Positions 45,233 through 53,149 of a stretch of 64,000 nt of DNA are shown one piece after another. The notes under the pieces are model-generated. The model was given only the letters and a program-made list of their open reading frames with translations. It did not search any database and was not told the DNA's origin. A program made the position numbers and the translations under genes. Origin of the DNA: Blautia hominis (GTDB taxonomy: Bacteria > Bacillota > Clostridia > Lachnospirales > Lachnospiraceae); assembly GCA_002270465.1 (NCBI GenBank), contig NQOF01000001.1, positions 188,501 to 252,500 on the forward strand. The letters run 5' to 3'. Every line of letters begins with the position of its first letter. Position 1 is the first letter of the stretch.

Positions 45233-46102
45233 TTAGAAATTCGACACATAAATATATGCGTCCTCCAATGTCACTTTTGCCGGACTGCATGGCACTTCCG
45301 GCTTCACCGGGCTGATCACCCGGACGGTCATGCCATCCTCCAGGATCTGTTTGGAGGAGACATGATATTTTTCTTCCAGCAGGCGCACCTGCTGCTCCTC
45401 TTCTGTTTTACATATCCAGGCATGCCCATCTGCCAGTTTGAGCAGCTCTCTCACAGAACCGCTGTAAAGCATTTTCCCTTTTTTCAGCACGGACAACTGG
45501 CTGCAGGCTGCCGCCAGGTCCTCCACCACATGGGTGGAAAATAATACGGTCCGCCCCACGGCAAATTCCACCAAAAGATTCCGGATACGGATCCTCTCCT
45601 CCGGGTCCAGCCCTGTTGTGGGTTCATCCACAATAAGAAACTCCGGTTCATTTAAAAGTGCCTGGATCAAACCCACTCTCCGTTTCATCCCTCCGGATAA
45701 TTGTTTCATTTTCTTTTTCTGATGTTCCTCCAGGCTTGTTTTTTTCAGGTAATAGTCAATCCGCTTCCTGCATTCCCCCTCTGCGATACCGGACATTGCC
45801 CCCAGATATTCCAGGCACTCCCGGACCGTCAGATTGGGATACAGGGAAAGTTCCTGCGGAAGATATCCTATTTTCTTCTGAATGGAAGGATAATTCCTCT
45901 CCTTGTATATCAGATCATTCATCCTCACTTCCCCGGAATCCGGCCCAAGCAGTGTGGCAAGCACCCGCATCAGTGTGGTCTTGCCGGCACCATTTTCCCC
46001 AAGAAGCCCATAAACTCCGGATGGAATCGTAAAAGAAATATCGTCCAGGGCCTTTACCCCTTTTTGAAACGCAACCGTTACATTTTCTATCTGAATTGAC
46101 AT
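45233..46102 (-). CDS. ABC transporter ATP-binding protein (exporter type)
   Basis: A 289-residue ATPase: Walker A GENGAGKTT near 40, Q-loop YLPQE, signature LSGGMKRR, Walker B FLIVDEPTTGLDP and the switch His in STHVVED. ATG 46102 (AGGTGAG upstream) is preferred over a longer reading. The gene follows two membrane-protein genes by a few base pairs and forms an ABC-2-like exporter with them. The C-terminal 80 residues are a variable regulatory tail. Closely similar in layout to the ATPase at 55281-56156. Confidence 0.92.
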   Translation of the reverse strand: MSIQIENVTVAFQKGVKALDDISFTIPSGVYGLLGENGAGKTTLMRVLATLLGPDSGEVRMNDLIYKERNYPSIQKKIGYLPQELSLYPNLTVRECLEYLGAMSGIAEGECRKRIDYYLKKTSLEEHQKKKMKQLSGGMKRRVGLIQALLNEPEFLIVDEPTTGLDPEERIRIRNLLVEFAVGRTVLFSTHVVEDLAAACSQLSVLKKGKMLYSGSVRELLKLADGHAWICKTEEEQQVRLLEEKYHVSSKQILEDGMTVRVISPVKPEVPCSPAKVTLEDAYIYVSNF

Positions 46103-46106
46103 ATAC

Positions 46107-46772
46107 TCACCTACACCCTTTCTTCTTTCTAACTGTGTGTCTGCCAAAATCACCAACTGCCCAAATGCAGACCGCTCCAATAACAAGTGCTGCTGCTTTT
46201 CCACTGAGCCAGCTCATATCTCCGGCCTCCATGTTACTGCCTCCGAAGGCAAAGATCTGAAGAAAAGCCGGCAGTTTTACCGCGTTGCTGGATATGAGGA
46301 AAAACCAGAGGACAGCCGAAGCCCCCACTGACCCCCAAAGGCTGCCTGTGATCTTTGTAAAAAATACAGGGACAGCCTCAAACATAACAATACTCGCGGC
46401 TGTTGCCGCCATAGCGGTTAAAAACTGGCTGAGTTCCCTTCCTGCTATAAATGGTTGCTGTAGAAGATAAAACATACCATACCCCGCCGCTGCCACGCAG
46501 AACAAAAATACAAACTGTACAGCGAAACGCCGCATGATCGTTCTCCTTTGCATCTTTCCCGGTTTGATAGCCAGGATTTCCCAGGCTCCTCCGGGGATTT
46601 CCTGATAACAGGTATCTGCACACAGGACAAGTGTCAGCAGAGCAATATAGGTATCAATCGTAGGCCCAATCTCATCTACAGCAGAAACTCCCCTGACAAG
46701 CGCCAAAATGAAGATAAAGAAAAAGGCACAGATCATTTTGTAGGGCGGCAGACATATTTTAATCTCTTTCAT
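46107..46772 (-). CDS. ABC exporter membrane subunit, small
   Basis: A 221-residue protein with about six hydrophobic segments and no recognised motif, ending in a basic tail (RHTVRKKKGCR). Its position between the large permease gene (2 bp away) and the ATPase gene (4 bp away) makes it the second membrane subunit. ATG 46772 follows AAGGAGGG. Substrate unknown. Confidence 0.75.
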   Translation of the reverse strand: MKEIKICLPPYKMICAFFFIFILALVRGVSAVDEIGPTIDTYIALLTLVLCADTCYQEIPGGAWEILAIKPGKMQRRTIMRRFAVQFVFLFCVAAAGYGMFYLLQQPFIAGRELSQFLTAMAATAASIVMFEAVPVFFTKITGSLWGSVGASAVLWFFLISSNAVKLPAFLQIFAFGGSNMEAGDMSWLSGKAAALVIGAVCIWAVGDFGRHTVRKKKGCR

Positions 46773-46774
46773 TT

Positions 46775-47845
46775 CTATACCCTCCTTTTCTTCCAAATCT
46801 TTATACACCCCCAAATAACTCCTGCTGCCGCAAAAAGAAGCAGGGTTTGGTTCATAACAGCCAGGGGCGGCGGGGAAGTGTCCAAGAGCAGCCCCGGAAA
46901 ACGTACGATGATAGCCAGCGGCCTTCCGTAATATCCATACTGTCCATCCGGTCCGATACTCCCCATATTTGAATAAACCATGTAAAGGATCAAAAGCGGT
47001 GTGGCCGGAAGCGGGTTTTTAAATATAAATGCCGTCAGGGCATATACGCAGATGACCATCAGTAGATTTGGCAGGATATAAACAATTGCCGCTCCGAATA
47101 AATCCCACACAGCTACCGGAAATCCCTGGTTTTTTCCATTCTGCAGACATAAAAAAGTGAAAAAGGATGTGATGAGAGCAAGAGGCAGCAAAAGTGCCAA
47201 AAAACCTCCCGTAATTTTCCCTAACACATACTGCCACGCCAAAACAGGTTTCGTATGGAGAAGCTCATAAGTGTTTTTTCTTGTATCCTGCAGAAATAAA
47301 AATGCCATTAACACAGCGGAAAAAAATACGAAGAACAGTCCTGCAAAATCCGCGAATTTTCTGGCAAAATATTCGGAATACCGCATCTGCCCGAATTTTT
47401 CTTCCATGTACGCGTTAACTTCCTCTGCGCTCCCCTGTCTAAGCTTTGCCTCCTGTAAGTAATAATCCGTCTTGGTGTAGCCGTAATGGTCAATCAGATA
47501 ATCGCTAATTTCGTCTTGCTTGTATTTCTCTTTCAGAAACATTTCTGTTATCGCATCGGTCTCTTCCTTGCTGACATCCAGTGATTCCCTGAGTTCTCTG
47601 CAGATATCCGGCAGGGCCAGCTCAATCTGCTCCTCCTCTGTTGCCGGCAGATATCCGTCCATAATATCTGCATCTGCTATATTTTTCAGCTTGGCAGATG
47701 CAACCTGCGCGTCATTTTCCCAGTAATGCAGCTTCAGATAGGGCTGCAGGATCTGAAAAAGTCCAAAAACGATCAGCAGGATTCCCGCATAGTAGATCGG
47801 ATTTTTCAAAAACCCTTTCAGCTCTTTTTTGATTATAACCTTCAT
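46775..47845 (-). CDS. ABC-2-type exporter permease
   Basis: A 356-residue permease: one N-terminal helix (about 17-37), an extracytoplasmic domain of about 130 residues rich in Glu/Asp, then about five helices, with FLQDTRKNTYELLHTKPV typical of ABC-2 permeases before the second membrane block. First gene of a three-gene exporter operon; AAGGAGGAA upstream. The neighbouring HK/response-regulator pair, transcribed in the same direction from upstream, may control it, as with peptide-antibiotic-sensing modules (inference). Confidence 0.82.
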   Translation of the reverse strand: MKVIIKKELKGFLKNPIYYAGILLIVFGLFQILQPYLKLHYWENDAQVASAKLKNIADADIMDGYLPATEEEQIELALPDICRELRESLDVSKEETDAITEMFLKEKYKQDEISDYLIDHYGYTKTDYYLQEAKLRQGSAEEVNAYMEEKFGQMRYSEYFARKFADFAGLFFVFFSAVLMAFLFLQDTRKNTYELLHTKPVLAWQYVLGKITGGFLALLLPLALITSFFTFLCLQNGKNQGFPVAVWDLFGAAIVYILPNLLMVICVYALTAFIFKNPLPATPLLILYMVYSNMGSIGPDGQYGYYGRPLAIIVRFPGLLLDTSPPPLAVMNQTLLLFAAAGVIWGCIKIWKKRRV

Positions 47846-47904
47846 AATGCATTCCTCCTTGTTATGCTTTGATCATAAACTATAAATAACAACAAAAAGA
47901 CAAC

Positions 47905-47928
47905 AAAAAGGCCGGAATTTCTTCCGGC
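47905..47928 (-). terminator. Terminator after the sensor kinase gene
   Basis: GCCGGAA (47911-47917) pairs with TTCCGGC (47922-47928), followed on the minus strand by TTTTTGTTG. Confidence 0.7.
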
Positions 47929-47946
47929 ACTGCATAATTTCTGTCT

Positions 47947-49128
47947 CTATTCTATTCTCTGCACATGAAACCCCGCCTTTACATAGGCACCGCCTATATC
48001 GGCACTGCCTAAAAGCAGCTTTCCTCCATGCTTTTCACAGTATAATTTGCTCAAATACATGCCAAGTCCAAAATGTTTCAGATCATCTGCCAGGTTATCA
48101 TGATAGAAAGGTTTCGTGATTTCGTCCTCCTCCCCATGGAATCCCTCCCCGTCATCCCCAAGGCAGATAAAGAGCTTATCTTCAGAAACCTCCAGAGAGA
48201 TAAGGATCATATGCCTGGCATACCGCACCGCATTTCCAAGAAGATTTTCAAAAACCTCACAGATGACAGAATAATCCCCCAGAAAACTCTCCGGTATATC
48301 CTCTGTTTTTATCACGGCCCGGCAATCTTCCCTGTCTGCCAGAACCTTTGCCGTATTTTCCATATACCGAAGCAGGACAGCCGTTTCTATTTTCTCATAA
48401 TGGATCTCTCTATCTTCAATCCCTGACAGCCGCCGCATCTGCTCTACAAAAGCATTCATCCGGTCAATCTGCTGCATGCCGGACTGCAGGATCTCTTTTG
48501 TATCCTGCTCACTTAACTCTTCGCCCGGCAGAAATTCCATAAGGGTCTCCTGATATCCCCGGAGCACGGCAAGAGGGGAACGGATATCATGTGCAATGAC
48601 AGCCTTCAGAGTCCGCTCCTGCTCCACCATGTTCCAGAGTTTCTTGTTATTTTCCTGGAGCTGGGAACGCATCCGGTCAAACTCACGGCAGAGCTGTCCC
48701 ATCTCGTCTTTTTTCCTGTAATGCACAGGGAAATCCAAACGGTTTTCCTGTATCTTCCTGGAACCCTCTGTGAGAATTTCGAGAGGTTCTTTGATCTTAT
48801 CCCTGTAAAAACAGAAAACTGCGATAATGCTTCCCGTCATGGGAAGGACCAGCATGGTCCAGGTTTCAACCGCATCGCAAATCTGTGATATGATATAGTC
48901 CCGGTAAACCATATCCTTTTTGTCAGGTCTTTTCACCTCGGCAGTATATCCGTACCCCACTTCATGACCCGACAGTATATCACGGTCCGTATATTGGATC
49001 CATATGTGTTTCTGCGTCTTTTCTGCTGTCAGGATAATACCTGCGGAGATAAAAAACGTAAGTATCAGTGCAGCAGCCACATAGAGTATGATCGTTTTCC
49101 TGAGCGAAAGATTTTTTATTTTTTCCAT
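47947..49128 (-). CDS. Sensor histidine kinase
   Basis: A 393-residue kinase: two membrane helices (about 11-33 and 91-109) around a short sensor loop, HAMP to about 165, HisKA with His180 in VIAHDIRSPLAV, and an HATPase ending HFGLGMYLSK. ATG 49128, preceded by GGGGAAG, is taken; ATG 49146 is the alternative. Either way it overlaps the regulator gene end. A terminator separates it from the exporter operon downstream, which it may regulate. Confidence 0.92.
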   Translation of the reverse strand: MEKIKNLSLRKTIILYVAAALILTFFISAGIILTAEKTQKHIWIQYTDRDILSGHEVGYGYTAEVKRPDKKDMVYRDYIISQICDAVETWTMLVLPMTGSIIAVFCFYRDKIKEPLEILTEGSRKIQENRLDFPVHYRKKDEMGQLCREFDRMRSQLQENNKKLWNMVEQERTLKAVIAHDIRSPLAVLRGYQETLMEFLPGEELSEQDTKEILQSGMQQIDRMNAFVEQMRRLSGIEDREIHYEKIETAVLLRYMENTAKVLADREDCRAVIKTEDIPESFLGDYSVICEVFENLLGNAVRYARHMILISLEVSEDKLFICLGDDGEGFHGEEDEITKPFYHDNLADDLKHFGLGMYLSKLYCEKHGGKLLLGSADIGGAYVKAGFHVQRIE

Positions 49129-49787
49129 CGGTACCCACTTCCCCATACGGTTTCAATATACTCTGTCCCGGTATATTCCTCCATTTTTCTGCGGATCCTT
49201 CTGATCAGTTCCGTGATCACCCGGCTGTCTCCCTCCGCATCATAGCCGCATACTTTTTCGTATATTCTTTCTTTGTCAAATACCTGTCCGGGATTCCCGG
49301 ATAAAAATTCTACGATATCATATTCCAGCTTTGTCAGTTCCAGTTCCCTGTCCCCAAACATTGCTTTCCTGGCACTGTAGTCCAGCAGCAGTCCCTCTTT
49401 GTATTTTAACCGGGTCTTGTGCCGGTTTCTCTCCTCCCGCTTTATATGCGCCGTGATTCTGGCCTCCAGTTCCTTCAGGCTGAACGGTTTGAGTATATAA
49501 TCATCTCCCCCCGCCAGAAGGCCGTTTACCCTGTCCTGCTCCTCTACCCTGGCAGTGAGAAACAGGATCGGACAGGAGACCAATTCCCGTATTTTTACAC
49601 ACAGCTCCATGCCGTCCATGCGGGGCATATTGATATCCAGCAGGATCAGATCCGGGACATCCTCAATTTTCTCCAACGCCTCCATACCATCCTCTGCAAG
49701 CAGAATGCGGTATCCTCTTAAACGGAAATAATTCTCCAGCATTTTAAGAAGGGCTTTATCATCATCAACAAACAGTAATTTATACAT
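49116..49787 (-). CDS. OmpR-family response regulator
   Basis: A 223-residue regulator: receiver with acidic pocket VDDD (7-10 region), phospho-Asp51 (LLDINMP), Thr in FLTAR and Lys in ILKPFS, then a winged-helix DNA-binding domain ending YIETVWGSGYRW. Encoded first in the pair and overlapping the kinase start by 13 bp. AGGACAT precedes the ATG. Confidence 0.95.
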   Translation of the reverse strand: MYKLLFVDDDKALLKMLENYFRLRGYRILLAEDGMEALEKIEDVPDLILLDINMPRMDGMELCVKIRELVSCPILFLTARVEEQDRVNGLLAGGDDYILKPFSLKELEARITAHIKREERNRHKTRLKYKEGLLLDYSARKAMFGDRELELTKLEYDIVEFLSGNPGQVFDKERIYEKVCGYDAEGDSRVITELIRRIRRKMEEYTGTEYIETVWGSGYRWKK

Positions 49788-49938
49788 ATGTCCTATCTTT
49801 CCAGTCAGAGTTCATAAAATTCGATGCTGCTCCTGATTTTTACGAACATGCTGCTGCATCCTTTCCTAATACCAATCTTTAACTGGGATTATACTATAAA
49901 AATTTGTGATATACAAATTAATCTTACCTGAAATCCTC

Positions 49939-49966
49939 TTGCATTTTGAAAACAAAGTGCTATAAT
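49939..49966 (+). promoter_or_regulatory. Promoter of the tRNA pair
   Basis: TTGCAT (49939-49944), 16-nt spacer, perfect TATAAT (49961-49966), 9 nt before the first mature tRNA base. Confidence 0.75.
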
Positions 49967-49975
49967 ATTTCATAT

Positions 49976-50049
49976 GGAAGCATAGCTCAGCCGGGATGAG
50001 CGTTCGCCTCACACGCGAAAGGTCAGGAGTTCGAGCCTCCTTGCTTCCA
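49976..50049 (+). tRNA. tRNA-Val (anticodon CAC)
   Basis: Acceptor GGAAGCA pairs with TGCTTCC (50042-50048) and discriminator A follows. The D-arm GCTC/GAGC, anticodon stem TTCGC/GCGAA with loop CTCACAC, and T-arm AGGAG-TTCGAGC-CTCCT are intact. CCA is not encoded. It reads GUG. Confidence 0.92.
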
Positions 50050-50058
50050 TTTCTTTTT

Positions 50059-50131
50059 GGGGATATAGCTCAGCTGGGAGAGCGATACGTTCGCAACGTA
50101 TAGGTCACGGGTTCAAATCCCGCTATCTCCA
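50059..50131 (+). tRNA. tRNA-Ala (anticodon CGC)
   Basis: Acceptor GGGGATA pairs with TATCTCC and includes the G3-U70 alanine identity pair. Anticodon stem ATACG/CGTAT encloses loop TTCGCAA; the T-arm has GGTTCAAATCC. No encoded CCA. It reads GCG and is cotranscribed with tRNA-Val 9 bp upstream. Confidence 0.92.
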
Positions 50132-50295
50132 TAATTTCTTTTTCACATCCCATAAAATAGCAGGATTTCTTCTGCTTTTCATAAAAACTTTACTCTTTTC
50201 ACACAAATATCACCAACCCTTCACATTTTTTCCAAGAAATGGTCATAATTACCATATATACTCTTATTATAAAAAGAGTAAAGGAGGCTTAACAC

Positions 50296-50511
50296 ATGAT
50301 AGGAACTTTAATGAATAACGGCCGCACCTGTGTTCTCAAAGAGAATGGCGGCAGCAAAAAGATAACCGTTCATCCGGAACAATATGTGTATGTGCAGGTC
50401 TCTAATGCGTGGATACCTGCCATACTGAAATATTCCGGTGAACGGCAGAACTGGTATTTTGAATACCTGCCCAAGCTGCCGGTGAACGGCTGCAGGGTTA
50501 TGACTAAGTAA
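50296..50511 (+). CDS. Small protein, DUF5348-like
   Basis: A 71-residue protein with a strong ribosome site (AAAGGAGG). The pattern of short strands, with QVSNAWIPAILKYSGER, YFEYLPKLPVNGCRV and a Gly-rich turn, resembles small DUF5348 proteins of clostridial mobile regions; this is by memory of the family only. Role unknown. It lies between tRNA genes and a long hairpin terminator. Confidence 0.6.
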   Translation: MIGTLMNNGRTCVLKENGGSKKITVHPEQYVYVQVSNAWIPAILKYSGERQNWYFEYLPKLPVNGCRVMTK

Positions 50512-50577
50512 AAACAGGATACGCTAAGATAAACTGGGGGCTGTCGGTTAATACCGATTTTTAGTCCTTTACCCCAA

Positions 50578-50640
50578 AATAGGAAGATCCCGTAGGATCA
50601 GGTACTTTTCAGCACTTGATCCCTACGGGATTTTCCTATT
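50578..50640 (+). terminator. Long hairpin terminator
   Basis: AATAGGAA and ATCCCGTA arms pair with TACGGGAT and TTCCTATT around a loop near 50600-50615 (near-perfect long stem). A shorter TCGGT/ACCGA hairpin with five T (50544-50562) precedes it. Confidence 0.65.
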
Positions 50641-50714
50641 GCCCAGGATCTGCCCTCTCACACAGACCTGTCCGCAGTCTGGGACCAAAAAGCCGCAGTA
50701 ATGACCTCCTGAAA

Positions 50715-50762
50715 TTGACAAGCTTTATGATATTGTCTATAATATTTTTATTACACATGTAA
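50715..50762 (+). promoter_or_regulatory. BlaI promoter with overlapping operator
   Basis: TTGACA (50715-50720), 17-nt spacer, TATAAT (50738-50743). At the expected start site lies TTACACATGTAA (50751-50762), matching the TACA-N2-TGTA operator core recognised by BlaI/MecI-family repressors. Autoregulation is therefore expected. Confidence 0.8.
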
Positions 50763-50782
50763 GATTTATGGAGGGATTTATT

Positions 50783-51178
50783 ATGACTGCCTTGCCGCAA
50801 ATATCCGAAGCCGAATTTGAAGTTATGAAAATCGTATGGAAATATGCGCCGATCAATACCAATGAAATAACCGAAAAATTATTACAAACTACAGCCTGGA
50901 GTCCAAAGACAATACAGACTCTGATCAAACGTCTCGTAACCAAAGGCGTCCTATCCTATGAAAAACAGGGCAGGGTATTTGTTTATACGCCGTTAGTAGG
51001 GGAAAGCGAATACATCAATCAGGAAAGCGACTCCTTTCTGAATCGTTACTATGATGGAGACATTACCAGTATGCTGTCTTCCTATCTTGAAAACGATAAA
51101 CTGTCCGAAACAGAAATAAACTCGCTTCGCTCCCTCCTTTCCAAACGTCCCAAGAAAGGGGGCGGTTCGCATGGCTAA
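50783..51178 (+). CDS. BlaI/MecI/CopY-family transcriptional repressor
   Basis: A 131-residue winged-helix repressor: PQISEAEFEVMKIVWKYAPI at the start and SPKTIQTLIKRLVTKGVL as the recognition helix region, followed by the dimerisation tail. ATG 50783 has GGAGGG upstream. Normally a partner BlaR1 protease cleaves it upon beta-lactam binding. Here the overlapping BlaR1 gene is truncated, so the usual inactivation route is missing. Confidence 0.92.
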   Translation: MTALPQISEAEFEVMKIVWKYAPINTNEITEKLLQTTAWSPKTIQTLIKRLVTKGVLSYEKQGRVFVYTPLVGESEYINQESDSFLNRYYDGDITSMLSSYLENDKLSETEINSLRSLLSKRPKKGGGSHG

Positions 51179-51653
51179 TTTTATGATATGCTTTTTGTTC
51201 TGTAATATTTTTATCAGCGGTATCATCGGGCTTCTCTTAGCCGTCAAGCAGATTTTCAAAAACAACCTGTCCAGCCGCATGCACTATAATCTGTGGTTCC
51301 TGTTGCTGGGATTACTGACAGTTCCTTTTCTGCCATTTCGCCTGGCCGGTTTCCCTGAAATATTATCATGGACTGCCTCATGGTACAGTTTCCCTCCGCC
51401 CGATGCCGGAACGACTATGAGTGAATTATCCGGTGGAAGCCTAAACGGAACAAGGAATTGGATGAATGATCTTACGCTTTCCGTAAGCAGCAAGGCACCT
51501 TCCCTTGCCGTATATATAGTATCAGGGATATGGATAGCAGGGATCTTTGCCATGGCTCTGTTGGCGTTCCGAGCATCCGTGCGGTTACATCAAGTTTTGC
51601 CACCAATATCAGCGCGGATGAAAACGCTGCCGGAAGTGATGCGGCAGAAATAA
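51171..51653 (+). pseudogene. Truncated BlaR1/MecR1 (M56) sensor gene
   Basis: Overlaps the blaI-like stop by 8 bp, as in intact operons. The 160-residue product has the first three membrane helices of BlaR1 (to about residue 137, WIAGIFAMALLAFRASVRL) but no HExxH metalloprotease and no penicillin-binding domain; full proteins have about 500-600 residues. After about 51565 the sequence also reads open in another frame (ATNISADENAAGSDAAE onward to ILSDLNIWK, stop near 51690), as if the C-terminus of a different gene were joined by deletion. Confidence 0.75.
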
Positions 51654-51770
51654 CAATGTCCATATTATCCGATTTAAATATCTGGAAATAAAAATAAGAT
51701 CGGGCAGAATCTGCTCTCCCACAGGCACATGGGAAACACCCAGACAGCAGCGCCAGGATCAGTTAATTTT

Positions 51771-51824
51771 ATTGGTAACGTATTTCTTTACCAATATTGT
51801 ATTCTTTTCCTCTTTTGTTATAAT
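51771..51824 (+). promoter_or_regulatory. Promoter and inverted-repeat operator of the redox operon
   Basis: TTGTAT (51797-51802), 16-nt spacer, TATAAT (51819-51824). Immediately upstream is an 8-bp inverted repeat, ATTGGTAA (51771-51778) and TTACCAAT (51788-51795). It is a likely operator, perhaps for the ArsR-type protein encoded in the operon. Confidence 0.65.
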
Positions 51825-51856
51825 GGTTAATGATCTTTAACGAAAGGAGTTACCCC

Positions 51857-52630
51857 ATGTCAAATCATTCCGTAACCATTGATACAGCTTCATGCATTGG
51901 CTGTGGTTTATGTGCCGGGACATGTGCCGCACATAATATAGAGGTAAAAAACGGAAAGGCGAAAACCATACTGGAGGACTGCGTCCTGTGCGGACAATGC
52001 ACTGCAGTGTGTCCCAGAGAAGCCGTCACGATCAGCGGCTATGACGCAAAACCAATCGCTAAAAAAGGAACTGTGCGCCTGGATCCCGATGAAGTCCTGG
52101 ACGTTATCCGTTTCAGACGCACGGTCCGGCAGTTTCAAAAAAAGGAGATCCCCCAGTCTGTGCTGGAACAGATTCTGGAGGCAGGCAGCCTCACACATAC
52201 TGCTAAAAATATGCAGGATGTTTCCTTTGTTGTCCTAGATAAAGAAAAAGACACGGTGGAACAGATGGCTGTCCGTATTTTTAAAAGGCTCAAACCCATT
52301 GCGGACTTATTCAGCCCCATGGCAAGGCTAAATAAAATACACAAACATTTTTTCTTCTTCCAGGCCCCTGTTGTCATTGTCATTCTGGCAAAAGAGAAAA
52401 CAAATGGGATTCTTGCAGCACAAAATATGGAGTTTGTAGCAGAGGCTCACGGACTGGGGGTACTGTTCAGCGGATTTTTTACTTCTTCTGCCAATCTCTC
52501 ACGGAAGATCCAAAAAACACTGCAGGTTCCCAAAGGAAAAAAAGTGGCTGCTACCTTGGTGTTAGGTTATCCCGGGGTAAAATTTCTCCGCTCCGCTCAG
52601 CGTGAAAAACCGGATGTCAAATATATGTAG
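51857..52630 (+). CDS. Ferredoxin-nitroreductase fusion
   Basis: A 257-residue protein. Residues 1-60 hold a 2[4Fe-4S] ferredoxin domain (Cys13/16/19/23 and Cys42/45/48/52). Residues 80-257 form an FMN nitroreductase domain (RFRRTVRQFQKKEIP, SLTHTAKNMQ, LVLGYPGVKF). It would reduce nitro compounds or quinones with electrons from its own clusters. ATG 51857 follows AAAGGAG. First gene of an operon with an ArsR regulator and a flavodoxin-ferredoxin; a miniature transposon sits right at its stop codon. Confidence 0.92.
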   Translation: MSNHSVTIDTASCIGCGLCAGTCAAHNIEVKNGKAKTILEDCVLCGQCTAVCPREAVTISGYDAKPIAKKGTVRLDPDEVLDVIRFRRTVRQFQKKEIPQSVLEQILEAGSLTHTAKNMQDVSFVVLDKEKDTVEQMAVRIFKRLKPIADLFSPMARLNKIHKHFFFFQAPVVIVILAKEKTNGILAAQNMEFVAEAHGLGVLFSGFFTSSANLSRKIQKTLQVPKGKKVAATLVLGYPGVKFLRSAQREKPDVKYM

Positions 52631-52633
52631 AGG

Positions 52634-52767
52634 GTAACTGTTCAGTACCCTGACAGTTACAGGCAAAAATCCATGCAGAATCGCCTTTGGCGATGGGATT
52701 TTTGCTTGGCTGCGGAATGCTTTCTTACGGTCAGCGCAGTGAATGCGCAGACCTACTGAATAGTTAC
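52634..52767. mobile_element. Miniature inverted-repeat element, 134 bp
   Basis: The ends are GTAACTGTTCAGTA and TACTGAATAGTTAC (13 of 14 bp inverted match). It is flanked by perfect 8-bp duplications TGTAGAGG (52626-52633 and 52768-52775). The interior has a GCAAAAATCC/GGATTTTTGC hairpin. The ends resemble those of the 143-bp elements (GTTACTGT). The duplicated target contains the nitroreductase stop and the ArsR ribosome site, so both genes stay intact. Non-coding. Confidence 0.85.
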
Positions 52768-52783
52768 TGTAGAGGATCAGAAA

Positions 52784-53125
52784 ATGGAAAAAGAATGTGA
52801 AGCGCGTTTACAGGATATTGTCTATGGCTTTCGGAATTGCAGAAATGCATTTACCGCTATCGGTGATGAGACAAGACAGCTGATACTGCTTGTACTTTTG
52901 GAAAGTGACTTATCCGGCATCCGGGTTGGGGAGATTGCAGAGAAAACACATCTGACAAGACCATCTGTATCCCACCATCTGCGGATTCTAAAAGACGCAG
53001 GAATCGTCAATATGAGAAAAGAAGGAACAAAAAATTATTATTATGTCAGTTTGGATGAAACCCAATGGAAGAATATGACCGATTTGATCAATCTTATATA
53101 TGAGAGTATCCGTCATATCCGCTGA
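52784..53125 (+). CDS. ArsR-family winged-helix repressor
   Basis: A 113-residue regulator with TRPSVSHHLRILKDAGIV as the DNA-recognition helix-turn-helix and a beta wing (NMRKEGTKNYYYVS). No cysteine metal site of the ArsR/CadC kind is visible, so the signal is probably not arsenite or cadmium. Its ribosome site AGAGG is part of the target duplication of the preceding miniature element. Likely represses its own operon through the inverted repeat at 51771-51795. Confidence 0.88.
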   Translation: MEKECEARLQDIVYGFRNCRNAFTAIGDETRQLILLVLLESDLSGIRVGEIAEKTHLTRPSVSHHLRILKDAGIVNMRKEGTKNYYYVSLDETQWKNMTDLINLIYESIRHIR

Positions 53126-53149
53126 ATATATCTCAGAGAGGAAACGATT

